64,000 nucleotides of DNA from Paenibacillus sp. J45TS6 (GCF_018403285.1 NZ_BOSJ01000003.1:124001-188000), one strand, 5' to 3'. Counted from the stretch's first letter, positions 55,300 through 63,815 are shown. Made by a program: numbers and translations. Notes: a model not told the origin generated them from the letters alone.

Positions 55300-55710
55300 A
55301 TGATGATTGAACTTGATATGCAATCAGATATACCCATCTACACACAGCTGACGAATCAGATTATTGAGGGAATTGCCAGCGGCATTCTAAAGCCTGGAGA
55401 AGCGTTACCTTCTGTTCGGAGCCTGGCATCGGATATCGGCATTAATTTGCATACCGTAAACAAAGCTTATCAGCTTCTTAAGCAAGAGGATTACATTCAT
55501 ATTCATCGCCAGAAAGGTGTCGTTGTGAATCCAAACGGTATGCCTGAGGCCAATAAGGAATTCAGTGATAAACAAAATTCACAGATTAGACCGCTGATTG
55601 CTGAGGCAATTTTAAGAGGGGTTACCCTAACGGAAATGAAGGAAATGATGGAGCGTATATATCAAGAGATTGAGCCTCCCGTGAATAAAGCAGATAATAA
55701 AGAGGAGTGA
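55300..55710 (+). CDS. Short GntR regulator, YtrA type
   Basis: This is a 136-residue regulator. The winged helix reads IYTQLTNQIIEGIASGILKPGEALPSVRSLA (in part), and only a short helical tail of about 50 residues follows, as in the YtrA subfamily, which normally controls membrane-transport operons. ATG 55300 or 55303 is used, with GTGGGGG upstream. It is followed 5 nt later by a membrane protein of the DUF1648 group, a common pairing. Confidence 0.88.
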   Translation: MMIELDMQSDIPIYTQLTNQIIEGIASGILKPGEALPSVRSLASDIGINLHTVNKAYQLLKQEDYIHIHRQKGVVVNPNGMPEANKEFSDKQNSQIRPLIAEAILRGVTLTEMKEMMERIYQEIEPPVNKADNKEE

Positions 55711-55715
55711 TAGGC

Positions 55716-56819
55716 ATGCCTGGAATTTATTTTGTCTTGCTGATTACGTTGTTTTTACCCATGGTAGTTCTTACGTCATTCATCCCTTACTTTACAAGAC
55801 AGACAGAAAGTTTTGGGATTACGGTAAGTGAAGAAGTGTTCCACAGTGCGGATTTGAAAAGGATGCGTAAAGGGTATGCGGTTAGCAATTTTGTAATTCA
55901 AGCGATTCTTGCTGTATTCGCCATGGCAATGACGGTTAGGAGTTCGGATTCTGCTAACGTTTCGGCCATGTGGATTATGATCTATGTGCTCATAAGTATT
56001 GTGACACAGTTTTTAACCATGATTTACTTTCATAAGAAAATGAAAAAATACAAAGCGGAACGTTTAACGGATATGAAAATGCCTCAAGTGAAGTTAACGA
56101 TTGATATGAACTTCCGTAAGCAGAAACTGGTGATCTCCAAAAAGTGGTATTTGATTCATGTGGTCCTGATTATAGCGACTTTTATTTTCACACTGGCGAA
56201 TTATGATCTGTTTCCTGACAAAATTGTGATGCAATATGATTTCCAGGGAAATCCGACAACGATTAAAGATAAGACGATCGGTACTGTATTTATGCCAGTC
56301 GTTATGCAGATCATGATGACCCTGCTGTTTATGTTTATCAATACGGTCATTTACCGTAGTAAACAACAGGTAGATACAGAGCACCCAGAAGTGTCTCTGG
56401 AGAAAAATCGGATCTTTCGGTTGCGGAATTCGGTCTTTAATTTATTTGCTTCCCTGATGCTTATTATGCTGTTCAGCTTTATGCAATTCCAAATGTTATA
56501 TCCAGTAGATCCGGTAATATTAGCGACTGTCTGCATTTCAGTCGTTGTTCTGATCCTAGCGGGTACAGGTATTTTATATGTCACGACAGGTCAGGGAGGA
56601 AGCAGAGTCAAGTCGCCTGTGGCACCTTCTTCTAAACCACCTCGTGATGATGATCAGAACTGGAAGCTCGGGATGTTTTATTTTAATCCTCAGGATCCTT
56701 CCTTATTTGTAGAAAAAAGAATGGGGTTTGGGTGGACGATTAACCATGCAAGACCACTGGCCTGGATTATTTTCGGTGGAATCATTGGGTCGATCGTACT
56801 TGTAAGTGTCCTATTATAA
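55716..56819 (+). CDS. DUF1648/DUF5808 membrane protein
   Basis: This is a 367-residue integral membrane protein with about eight hydrophobic stretches. The DUF1648 segment is FPDKIVMQYDFQGNPTTI (in the SdpI-like group), and the C-terminal part, GMFYFNPQDPSLFVEKRMG, looks like DUF5808. ATG 55716 is about 8 nt after AGGAG; GTG 55707 is too near. Related SdpI proteins protect against cannibalism toxins, but that role is not shown for this branch. Confidence 0.82.
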   Translation: MPGIYFVLLITLFLPMVVLTSFIPYFTRQTESFGITVSEEVFHSADLKRMRKGYAVSNFVIQAILAVFAMAMTVRSSDSANVSAMWIMIYVLISIVTQFLTMIYFHKKMKKYKAERLTDMKMPQVKLTIDMNFRKQKLVISKKWYLIHVVLIIATFIFTLANYDLFPDKIVMQYDFQGNPTTIKDKTIGTVFMPVVMQIMMTLLFMFINTVIYRSKQQVDTEHPEVSLEKNRIFRLRNSVFNLFASLMLIMLFSFMQFQMLYPVDPVILATVCISVVVLILAGTGILYVTTGQGGSRVKSPVAPSSKPPRDDDQNWKLGMFYFNPQDPSLFVEKRMGFGWTINHARPLAWIIFGGIIGSIVLVSVLL

Positions 56820-56893
56820 TAAGCATTGTTTGAGTGTTTCATTTATCAAATCTAGTAATTCTCTTCAAAAATAGAAGATAGTTTCAGACTCTA

Positions 56894-56933
56894 TAGACAA
56901 ACTCGATAGTGATCCGGGTTTGTCTACTTTTAT
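56894..56933 (+). terminator. Terminator of the GntR-DUF1648 operon
   Basis: TAGACAAACTC (56894-56904) pairs over 11 bp, with one G-U, to GGGTTTGTCTA (56916-56926). CTTTTAT follows. Confidence 0.7.
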
Positions 56934-57188
56934 ATCAAAATGATCGATTAAAACGGTTTTTTTTTTGATTAAGATAAATCTTCCTACATAAGAATGGTAT
57001 GTCACAAAGTCCGTTGGGACTTTTGCCAAAACTCTAAGATATTAGATATAGTAACAATTTTATAGTAGATAACGGATATATACATAGGAAGAAAAGTCTA
57101 GTACGACTGGTCCACGTCTTTAGAACTAGTCTGTTAAGTAAGCTTACAAGATGAAACTTTACAGAATCTTTGGGAGGAAATACTGAAA
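56934..57188 (+). other. Upstream region of the STAS-like/KAS-like pair
   Basis: No gene is seen. A small hairpin AAAGTCC-GTTG-GGACTTT with four Ts lies at 57006-57024. TTTGGGAGGAAA directly before 57189 is the ribosome binding site. No convincing -35/-10 pair stands out. Confidence 0.4.
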
Positions 57189-57572
57189 ATGAAAGAAAAT
57201 ACGAAGCTTAACACACAAACAGTGAAAAATTTAATATGGAATGAGATGAATGGTTTTTATGAAGTAGAATCTACAAAACAACAAACGCTTGAGTTTGAGA
57301 AGCACCTAGATTCTATTCCTGTGCAAGACTATGCTCTCGTCATCGATGCAACTAAATTAAAAACGTTCAAACCGGAAATTCTTCCAATCCTTGAATATGC
57401 ATACGGCTTCTATCGCCGCTTTAAAATTGTAATTATTATTGAACCTGAATTTGTATCTGCGGGAATTCAGCTGAAAAGGATTGCTAAAAAAGTCCCAGAT
57501 TGCAATGTCCAATTCATGAAGACCGAAGAAGAAGCCAAAATCCTTCTTAGACAAGAAGGGTGGAATGTATAG
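57189..57572 (+). CDS. STAS/SpoIIAA-like protein
   Basis: This is a 127-residue protein whose pattern suggests the STAS/SpoIIAA-like fold: a strand (YEVES), a helix, then DYALVIDATKLKTF, a helix of PEILPILEYAYGFYRRF and the strand KIVIIIEP. Other members bind lipids or partner proteins. TGGGAGG lies upstream. Its stop overlaps the GTG of the ketoacyl-synthase-like gene (TAGTG), so the two are translated together. Confidence 0.6.
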   Translation: MKENTKLNTQTVKNLIWNEMNGFYEVESTKQQTLEFEKHLDSIPVQDYALVIDATKLKTFKPEILPILEYAYGFYRRFKIVIIIEPEFVSAGIQLKRIAKKVPDCNVQFMKTEEEAKILLRQEGWNV

Positions 57573-58555
57573 TGGCTACTGTAAAGATAAAGAAAATTTC
57601 GGTATACCATCCTGAGAAATCTTATTCCAATCAAGATCTAGTGGAGGGTATAGAAAACGGGCACAAGCTTGTGGGGGCCTGGGAAGCAGTAGGTAAGGAG
57701 CGTAGATATAAGGCGGATGAGCATGAGAATACGCTAACTTTGGCAATAGAGGCAGCACAAAAAGTGTTAGCAGAGTCAGGGATCGCGGGCAGCGATGTAG
57801 ACATGATTGTCGTTTCTTCTGGTACTCATGAATATCAATTGCCAACGGATGCTGCTTTGGTCCATCAAGCGATTGAAGGGAAAAACAAATGTATCATCTA
57901 TGATCAGAACACAAATTGTGTCGGTATGGTCGTAGCCTATGACCAAGTATGCAGAACTATGATAAGTAATCAGAAAATTAAGTATGCCCTGCTTATTGGA
58001 TCGGAAACGCTGGGACACTATTATCGCGACAGTGACTTCATCTACGAAGGGGTTGCTGGTGATGCTGCCTGCGCTGTAATTCTGGAAAGGATAGAGGATG
58101 ACAGTGTAGGGTTCATAGACTCTGAATACTTTACAGACACATCGAACGCTTTGGATCTTAAGTTTCCTGCAGAAGGGCTAAAGAAAGCAGTACGTGATCA
58201 AGGTGACAATAAAGTTTCTGTAAAAGCAGATTATGGTGTCGAAGTTGCCTATCCAGAAGTGAAATCTATTATTTCGTCACTGTTATCGGATCATGAAATC
58301 AAAGGTGAAGATATATCAGGCTACTTTGTATCTCAGCTCAATATCAATGTAATAGAGAACATAGCAAAAGACCTTCAGGAAGATATGAAGAAATTTAAAT
58401 ACATAGGTAATCAGTACGGTTATACAGGGACGACAAGCCCCTTTATTGCATTGCATCATGCGATAGAAGATGGGGATGTAACTACCGGTGATCACATTGT
58501 CATGTGGTCCGTTGGTGCAGGTGTAACTTCAGCAGCCGTTCTCTTGAAGCTATAA
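57572..58555 (+). CDS. Ketoacyl-synthase-III-like protein lacking His and Asn of the triad
   Basis: This is a 327-residue thiolase-fold protein resembling FabH. The nucleophile is kept: Cys116 (QNTNCVGM). The His of the usual PHQAN motif is absent (FVSQLN), and the Asn of the GNTS motif is replaced by Tyr (YGYTGTTS). Without these it should not decarboxylate malonyl-ACP; an acyltransfer or binding role is more likely. GTG 57572 is about 9 nt from AAGGGTGG; GTG 57560 is the alternative. It is translationally coupled to the STAS-like gene. Confidence 0.78.
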   Translation: MATVKIKKISVYHPEKSYSNQDLVEGIENGHKLVGAWEAVGKERRYKADEHENTLTLAIEAAQKVLAESGIAGSDVDMIVVSSGTHEYQLPTDAALVHQAIEGKNKCIIYDQNTNCVGMVVAYDQVCRTMISNQKIKYALLIGSETLGHYYRDSDFIYEGVAGDAACAVILERIEDDSVGFIDSEYFTDTSNALDLKFPAEGLKKAVRDQGDNKVSVKADYGVEVAYPEVKSIISSLLSDHEIKGEDISGYFVSQLNINVIENIAKDLQEDMKKFKYIGNQYGYTGTTSPFIALHHAIEDGDVTTGDHIVMWSVGAGVTSAAVLLKL

Positions 58556-58644
58556 CATGAAATACCAATAGCGATATCAGACGAGAATGCTTAATGGTAA
58601 CACCCTTATTTTCGCTTGCTAAACAACATAGCTTATTAAATAAG

Positions 58645-58678
58645 GCGAGAGCAGTCGGTATGTAACCGCTGCTCTTGC
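58645..58678. terminator. Hairpin between the KAS-like gene and spo0M
   Basis: GCGAGAGCAG (58645-58654) pairs with CTGCTCTTGC (58669-58678), with one G-U. CGGT/ACCG continues the stem inward. The T-runs on either side are short, so termination may be partial in both directions. Confidence 0.55.
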
Positions 58679-58812
58679 TCTATTTAAAGCTGCTATTTTT
58701 GAACCACAACATTACTTTGTTTGCTCCATTTCATCTTCTGGATAAACGTCCAGTTTGAGCATTACCCTTATTTTTATTGTGGATTTCTTCTAAATAATCA
58801 ATTTCCCTTATC

Positions 58813-59592
58813 TTAATGGCGAGTTTGTTCTTTAATCACGCGTTCAATCTGTTCAGCGATGTGGGAAGCACCTTGTGCAATGTCAGCACGATCGAAGTAA
58901 AGACGAATATGACGTTCATCCAGATCAAAAGCTTGTTCAAAAAATCCCATGAGGCCTCTTGCTCTCCGGTCAACCTCCACAAGCACATGAATACCTTCTT
59001 CATCCAGATTCATCATGAGTTCCAGCTCATGAACACGGCCAGCGAACCGGGAACTTGGATAGTATTCAAATTCCTGTACGAAAGGAACTCCGCGGCCGAG
59101 CTTTGTAGCATGTTCACAAGTAGAGGATTTAAAATGGAATCCTAAATATTCAACTGCTTCAAAAACCGCATCCATATAGAAGTGAGGCTCCACTTTAATC
59201 GCATCATGATCTGTTGGATCAATGGCCATTTCAATATCAAGCCCTGTACTTAGCCACACGGGCTGTCCGTCATATGTAACAGGTGTCTCAAGAGGGAGCG
59301 GAAAACTAAAAGGAATCTCTATTTTTTCTCCACTGCGAAGAAGCAGGCGATCCGAGACATCAAAGCAGGCGAGTGTATGTTTGTATTCCGATTTTCGATC
59401 GTTTTGTTCTCTTATGTAGCGTGTCATCAGCTGAATGTAAATGCGTTCAATTTCTTGATCCACGTGGCCTCCTTGAATGCGAACGACACCTTTCACGGTT
59501 TCACCGGGTACATAAGATACTTTCTCGAGTAAAGTGTCAATCTCAGCAGAACCGATGCCTACCTTTGCAAGCATTTTGTTAAAAAAAGACAT
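58813..59592 (-). CDS. spo0M: Sporulation-control protein Spo0M
   Basis: This is a 259-residue arrestin-like protein, the same length as B. subtilis Spo0M. The opening MSFFNKMLAKVGIGSAEIDT, then YVPGETVKGVVRIQGG and IPFSFPLPLETPVTYDG are characteristic. Spo0M affects early sporulation and cell shape in B. subtilis, where it is controlled by SigH. AAGGAGG precedes the ATG on the minus strand. It is a single gene converging with the KAS-like gene. Confidence 0.92.
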   Translation of the reverse strand: MSFFNKMLAKVGIGSAEIDTLLEKVSYVPGETVKGVVRIQGGHVDQEIERIYIQLMTRYIREQNDRKSEYKHTLACFDVSDRLLLRSGEKIEIPFSFPLPLETPVTYDGQPVWLSTGLDIEMAIDPTDHDAIKVEPHFYMDAVFEAVEYLGFHFKSSTCEHATKLGRGVPFVQEFEYYPSSRFAGRVHELELMMNLDEEGIHVLVEVDRRARGLMGFFEQAFDLDERHIRLYFDRADIAQGASHIAEQIERVIKEQTRH

Positions 59593-59856
59593 AAATGATA
59601 AGCCTCCTTATGGATATAAATGGTTTAATCCTATTACGTATCAGATCACCCCTATGTTTCACCTTTTGATACAGCTATATAATACCGATTGGACTGTTAT
59701 GAAACCGAGTACTTATTAAAATTGCGCAGAATGATTTTGTTTTCCCTGTTTTTTGAGATATACTGCTATATGTAGTATGCACCAGGATTTGATAGAAACC
59801 ACCCATTATACCTAACAAGGTATGATAGATTCGTAGAAGTTACCGGAGGTATCATC

Positions 59857-60201
59857 ATGCAGTTAATTAATAAGGCATTGGTACAAGAACAGCTTGACCG
59901 ATATGCAAACGAAGACTTATATCTTCATATGGAACTTACAATGGGCGCTTATGCCGCCCATAATGATAGCTCGAAGCATCCTGCTTCGAACTTTATTAAG
60001 AATATACCAGTTCAATATTCAAAGGGCACGATTGAAGGGGATACTTACTATCGTGTTGGTTTAAAGATTAACGATGGATGGGTATACACGGAAGGTCTTA
60101 CTCACTGGGAAGAAAATGAAGAAGGACGTGTACTGCTTGCAGGTCATGACGCAGAAGGGCGCCTCATCGTATCTTTGCTGCTTAGCAGAACACTGTTTTA
60201 G
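59857..60201 (+). CDS. yojF: YojF family protein (DUF1806)
   Basis: This is a 114-residue protein of the DUF1806 family, whose B. subtilis member yojF directly precedes bshB2 (yojG). The same order is found here, with 15 nt between. Conserved segments are LYLHMELTMGAYAAH and KINDGWVYTEGLTHWE. The function is unknown, but the persistent pairing suggests help for bacillithiol synthesis. CCGGAGG precedes the ATG. Confidence 0.85.
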   Translation: MQLINKALVQEQLDRYANEDLYLHMELTMGAYAAHNDSSKHPASNFIKNIPVQYSKGTIEGDTYYRVGLKINDGWVYTEGLTHWEENEEGRVLLAGHDAEGRLIVSLLLSRTLF

Positions 60202-60216
60202 AAAGAGGGGTTCTTT

Positions 60217-60873
60217 ATGGAACAAAAACGTATTCTAGTTGTATTACCGCATCCCGATGATGAATCATTTGGTATGTCAGGGACGCTTGCTAAATTGATT
60301 AATGAAGAAGGGGCAGTGGTTACCTATGCATGTCTCACACTCGGTGAGATGGCTCGAAATATGGGGAATCCGCCCGTTGCTAACCGTGTTACGCTGCCGG
60401 CAATTCGCAAGGAAGAACTCAAGCAGTCTTGCCGTGCGATTGGCATCCAAGACTTAAGAATGCTTGGCTTCCATGATAAAACGATTGAATTTGAAGATCG
60501 CGATCTTTTGGATGGCACGATATCAGCACTGATTGAGGAGCTGAATCCGTCGATCATCTTTACGTTCTATCCGGGGTATAGCGTACACCCAGATCATGAT
60601 GCTACAGGAGCAGCTGTTGTGCGTGTTGTTGAAGCGCTCGAAGAAGACAGACGTCCAGCCATCCAGTGTGTTGCGTTCTCAAATGGTCATAAAGAAGCAC
60701 TTGGCGAGCCGGATGTATCTTATGATATTCGGAATTTTAAACTTAATAAAGTGAAGTCTATTCAGGCTCACAGCTCACAGTTCCGCATTTTGTCCGGGGA
60801 TTCTCTCTTAAAAGACAAACAGTTCCAAAAACGTTTGGAGACGGAATACTTTTGGACTTATCCTGTAAAATAA
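60217..60873 (+). CDS. bshB2: Bacillithiol biosynthesis deacetylase BshB2
   Basis: This is a 218-residue PIG-L/LmbE-type zinc deacetylase. Zinc motifs are His12-Pro-Asp-Asp15 (LPHPDDESFG) and His124-Pro-Asp-His-Asp128 (VHPDHDAT). In the known pathway it removes acetate from N-acetylglucosaminyl-malate to make glucosaminyl-malate, the precursor of bacillithiol. It can act with or in place of BshB1. The yojF neighbour supports the BshB2 call over other deacetylases. Confidence 0.9.
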   Translation: MEQKRILVVLPHPDDESFGMSGTLAKLINEEGAVVTYACLTLGEMARNMGNPPVANRVTLPAIRKEELKQSCRAIGIQDLRMLGFHDKTIEFEDRDLLDGTISALIEELNPSIIFTFYPGYSVHPDHDATGAAVVRVVEALEEDRRPAIQCVAFSNGHKEALGEPDVSYDIRNFKLNKVKSIQAHSSQFRILSGDSLLKDKQFQKRLETEYFWTYPVK

Positions 60874-60914
60874 GATTTTTTGAAAGTAGCTTAAAAAGAT
60901 TTCTATAGCATGTC

Positions 60915-60950
60915 AAAACCTCCTGCCGAGTTAAGGCAGGAGGTTTTTTG
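60915..60950. terminator. Bidirectional terminator between bshB2 and hflX
   Basis: AAAACCTCCTGCC (60915-60927) pairs perfectly over 13 bp with GGCAGGAGGTTTT (60935-60947). Ts follow on the plus strand, and a shorter T-tract on the minus strand. Confidence 0.92.
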
Positions 60951-60962
60951 TAAGCTTACCTA

Positions 60963-62243
60963 TTAGGAGGTAGGCGTATCAAGCAGGTGAGACCATTTCT
61001 GGATCATGGCCGGAGAAGCTTCAACGGTAAGTTTTGTACCGTCTTCCTCATAACGGGTTGATTTTACATACGCATGTTCATGTAGATAAGAGACGAATTG
61101 ATCATCACCATAAGGAATGGTGACCTCGACTTCTTTATAGTGGCCAAAGATAGCTTTACGGATCGCTTGCTCCATTTCCTCAAGACCGGCTCCGGTCTTG
61201 GCTGAAACGAGAACAGCAGGCTGCCGAAGATCTTTTGATTCAAGCGGAAGCATTCGAAGATCCGTTTTGTTATAGGCATAAATAACTGGGATTTCGTCTG
61301 CTCCGAGCTCTCGAAGTGTTGTACTCGTAACCTCAATGAGCTGCTCCGCATCCGGATTAGCACTATCTACGACATGGATTAGCAGATCTGAATCCAGTAC
61401 TTCTTCCAAGGTCGAACGGAAAGCTTTGACCAAATGATGGGGCAGCTTGCTGACAAATCCGACGGTATCGGTGAGAAGGAAACTTTTTCGATCTGCAAGT
61501 TCCAGCTTTCTAACGGATGTTTGTAAGGTAGCAAACAGCATATCTTTTGCAAAAACAGCTTTAGCCTCGGGTGCATGGTGCTTCTGCAATAGAGCATTCA
61601 TAAGACTTGATTTACCCGTGTTGGTGTACCCTACAAGGCTGACTACCGGAATTTCTGTTTTTTGCCGTCGTCTTCGCTGAGTCTCACGCTGTGAGACAAG
61701 CAGTTCAAGTTCCCGGCTGAGTTCGGTAATCTTATCCTCTATACGGCGCTGAGACAGTTCTAGCTTTGTTTCACCAGAGCCTCTATTCTTGGTGCCAACA
61801 CCGCCTCGCTGTCTGCCTGACGAAGAACTAATACCAGATAAACGGGGCAGCACATATTGTAATCTGGCGAGTTCTACCTGCAGCTGAGATTCTCTCGATC
61901 TTGCACGTTCGGCAAATATATTCAAAATTAATGTTGTTCGATCAAGAACGGATGCCTCTAGTCGTTTCTCCAAATTGCGAACTTGGGAGGGGGAAAGTTC
62001 GTCGTTAAAAATAACAATATCCACCTCTAGTGTATCCAGGAGCCTCGCCAGTTCTTCAATTTTACCCGTACCTAGATATAAGGAAGGATGTACTCGCTCC
62101 GCTTTTTGCGTAATGACAGCCTCCACGGATATATGACATGCGTCAGCCAGATTTGCGAGCTCCTCCATAGAATAATTATAATCTTCCTGTCCCTTGCGCT
62201 CAAGACCCGCAATAATTGCTTTTTCTTTGATTATTTGTTCCAT
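60963..62243 (-). CDS. hflX: Ribosome-associated GTPase HflX
   Basis: This is a 426-residue GTPase that splits stalled 70S ribosomes. The N-terminal HflX domain ends in a conserved GGVGTKNRGSGETKLE (147-162). The G domain has GYTNTGKS (205-212), LTDTVGFVSKLPHHLVKAF and NKTDL. Some HflX homologues, such as HflXr of Listeria (lmo0762), give resistance to macrolides and lincosamides and are induced through an attenuator leader. The upstream leader here has that appearance. AAGGAGGA precedes the ATG. Confidence 0.94.
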   Translation of the reverse strand: MEQIIKEKAIIAGLERKGQEDYNYSMEELANLADACHISVEAVITQKAERVHPSLYLGTGKIEELARLLDTLEVDIVIFNDELSPSQVRNLEKRLEASVLDRTTLILNIFAERARSRESQLQVELARLQYVLPRLSGISSSSGRQRGGVGTKNRGSGETKLELSQRRIEDKITELSRELELLVSQRETQRRRRQKTEIPVVSLVGYTNTGKSSLMNALLQKHHAPEAKAVFAKDMLFATLQTSVRKLELADRKSFLLTDTVGFVSKLPHHLVKAFRSTLEEVLDSDLLIHVVDSANPDAEQLIEVTSTTLRELGADEIPVIYAYNKTDLRMLPLESKDLRQPAVLVSAKTGAGLEEMEQAIRKAIFGHYKEVEVTIPYGDDQFVSYLHEHAYVKSTRYEEDGTKLTVEASPAMIQKWSHLLDTPTS

Positions 62244-62271
62244 TTGGTTGTCCTCCTTAGTTTTGAATATT

Positions 62272-62301
62272 AAAAAAACACAGGCGGACTGCTGCCTGTG
62301 T
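62272..62301 (-). terminator. Attenuator terminator in the hflX leader
   Basis: On the minus strand, ACACAGGC (62301-62294) pairs perfectly over 8 bp with GCCTGTGT (62285-62278), and seven Ts follow (62278-62272). It stops before the hflX ribosome binding site, so it would end transcription unless disrupted. Confidence 0.85.
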
Positions 62302-62545
62302 TACGCATGAGAACTCGGCGGACATAGAACAAGTAGGTTCAAAAAGCATCAAATTCTACAAAGCCATATTCTGACCAGAGCGTAAAGATATCCAGCCGCC
62401 AAAAATATGGAGAGAAAAATCGCTTTCCTATAGAGGCCAGCCTATTAAATGGCCGAATCCCAAAAGAATAATTTTTGAATACCCAAATAAAATAGATCGA
62501 ATCCGAGTCCTCTGTCCGCACACAGTAGACAGAGTCTTTGCCTAT

Positions 62546-62596
62546 TTAGTTAGTAGGGGCAAAAGTAAATCTTACTCGAATCCAATTTATAATCAT
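62546..62596 (-). CDS. Leader peptide of hflX with Arg-Val-Arg motif
   Basis: This is a 16-codon frame coding MIINWIRVRFTFAPTN. The ATG at 62596 is preceded by ACGGAGGG with about 8 nt spacing, a stronger site than that of many full genes here. The Arg-Val-Arg at residues 7-9 matches the +X+ pattern at which macrolide-bound ribosomes stall, as in the ErmD leader (MRLR). There is no other use for so short a coding frame in this position. It is predicted to sense ribosome-targeting antibiotics. Confidence 0.65.
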   Translation of the reverse strand: MIINWIRVRFTFAPTN

Positions 62597-62775
62597 TCCG
62601 GTATCCCTCCGTTCCTAAAGTTAGGGTCATCGTAGCATAATAGAAACAAAGATAGCAAAAGAAAAGATAGATATAATGATTCTTTACCTGATCAGCTTGT
62701 CCTTTTATTTTTGTAAGTAAGCCATCTTTTCCTTACCATCCGCATACATATGTTCATAAAGGAGCGTGATAAGGA

Positions 62776-63123
62776 ATGGAATTATTACTACATCGTTATT
62801 TTGAATTGAAGCAGCGAAAGAAAGCGATAGATGAAGAACTGTCTGTACTTCGGGATGAGATTATCCTGGTGATGAAAGAAGAGGGTGTGAATCTGATCGA
62901 TGCAGGAGACTATACTGCAAAACTCGTAGGCCAATCCAAAAAAGAATATGATGATGATAAATTATATAAAGCACTCCCTGATGCTGACGTATGGAAGCTG
63001 ATTTCAAAAGCAGATCATGCCAAAATTGCTGCACTGCTGAAACTAAAAGTGATATCAGAGGAAAGCATTGAGCATACGTATGATACGAAAAAAACGGAGC
63101 TTTTGATCGTGAATAAAATATAA
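62776..63123 (+). CDS. Small coiled-coil protein of unknown function
   Basis: This is a 115-residue protein. Residues 1-35 form a charged helix likely to be a coiled coil (HRYFELKQRKKAIDEEL), followed by a short beta part (YTAKLVGQSKKEYDD) and a second helix. It somewhat resembles phage-type Gp157-like proteins, but I cannot name a family. AAGGAGCG lies upstream of the ATG. It is 113 nt upstream of ypsA. Confidence 0.65.
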   Translation: MELLLHRYFELKQRKKAIDEELSVLRDEIILVMKEEGVNLIDAGDYTAKLVGQSKKEYDDDKLYKALPDADVWKLISKADHAKIAALLKLKVISEESIEHTYDTKKTELLIVNKI

Positions 63124-63236
63124 GTATAGCGATAAGGGAGATTCCATATAAGGACAAGGTTGAAGCGGCAAAGATGCAGAATGTGGTACGATAGTAACAT
63201 CAAGAACAGTCAGAAAGCGGCAGGTGGCTTTATTTT

Positions 63237-63815
63237 ATGAAAAATTTATTAGTAACCGGATATCGGGCTCATGAGCTCGGTATTTTCAACCAAAAACATC
63301 CCGGCATTCCTTTTATCAAGCAGGCTCTTCGTTCCAAACTTGTCCCGCTGATTGAGGATGGAATCGAGTGGGTCATTACACCCGGACAGATTGGAATTGA
63401 TCTATGGGCCTCTGAAGTTGTCATTGAATTAAAGAAGGAGTATCCACAGCTCAAATTATCCATTATTTCGGCCTTTGCTGATCCGGAAGAAAACTGGTCG
63501 GAGGATAAGAAAACGTACTATGAAGAAATTAAACGCCATGTGGACTATTATGGTGTGGTGAGTAAACAGCCTTATATCGGTCCTTGGCAGTTTGCTGCGA
63601 GAGACGAACTGTTATTTCGGAAAACGGACCATTTACTGCTTGTGTATGATGAAGAGACAGGCCCAGGAAGTCCTAAATTTGTGAAGGAAAAAGCACTCAA
63701 AAAGCAGCAAGAAGATGGATATGGCATCACTATCATTCACTCTGAAGATATCCAGAACATGGCTGATGAGATGACTGGTTTCTACGAAGAAGGAGAAACA
63801 GACTGGGTGGAATAA
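63237..63815 (+). CDS. ypsA: YpsA family protein (DUF1273, SLOG fold)
   Basis: This is a 192-residue protein of the YpsA group. The SLOG-type Rossmann opening is LLVTGYRAHELGIFNQKHP, the glycine-rich site is VITPGQIGIDLWASEV, and the C-terminus has DHLLLVYDEETGPGSPKF. Members bind nucleotide-like ligands; YpsA of B. subtilis affects cell division when overproduced. AGGTGG precedes the ATG. Confidence 0.88.
   Translation: MKNLLVTGYRAHELGIFNQKHPGIPFIKQALRSKLVPLIEDGIEWVITPGQIGIDLWASEVVIELKKEYPQLKLSIISAFADPEENWSEDKKTYYEEIKRHVDYYGVVSKQPYIGPWQFAARDELLFRKTDHLLLVYDEETGPGSPKFVKEKALKKQQEDGYGITIIHSEDIQNMADEMTGFYEEGETDWVE

Larger units (their letters stand above)
62244..62640 (-). promoter_or_regulatory. 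hflX leader: candidate ribosome-stalling attenuator
   Basis: Reading the minus strand from about 62660 down: a promoter-like TTGCTA, an 18-nt spacer and the extended -10 TGCTACGAT, then a Shine-Dalgarno and a 16-codon uORF (62596-62546). Next come TCTGTC...GACAGA (just after the uORF) and GCGGACA (62519-62513), which can pair with TGTCCGC (62324-62318) or with GTCCGC inside the terminator (62289-62284). GAGGACTCGG (62512-62503) matches CCGAGTTCTC (62318-62309) with one G-U. An intrinsic terminator follows, about 28 nt before the hflX start. These pairings exclude each other, as in attenuators. Confidence 0.65.

Noticed and set aside
62339-62521. A 60-codon aromatic-rich frame on the minus strand inside the hflX leader
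   Set aside because: It starts at GTG without any Shine-Dalgarno and covers bases that form the proposed stems. It is more likely a by-product of the structured leader than a protein gene, although translation downstream of the uORF cannot be excluded.
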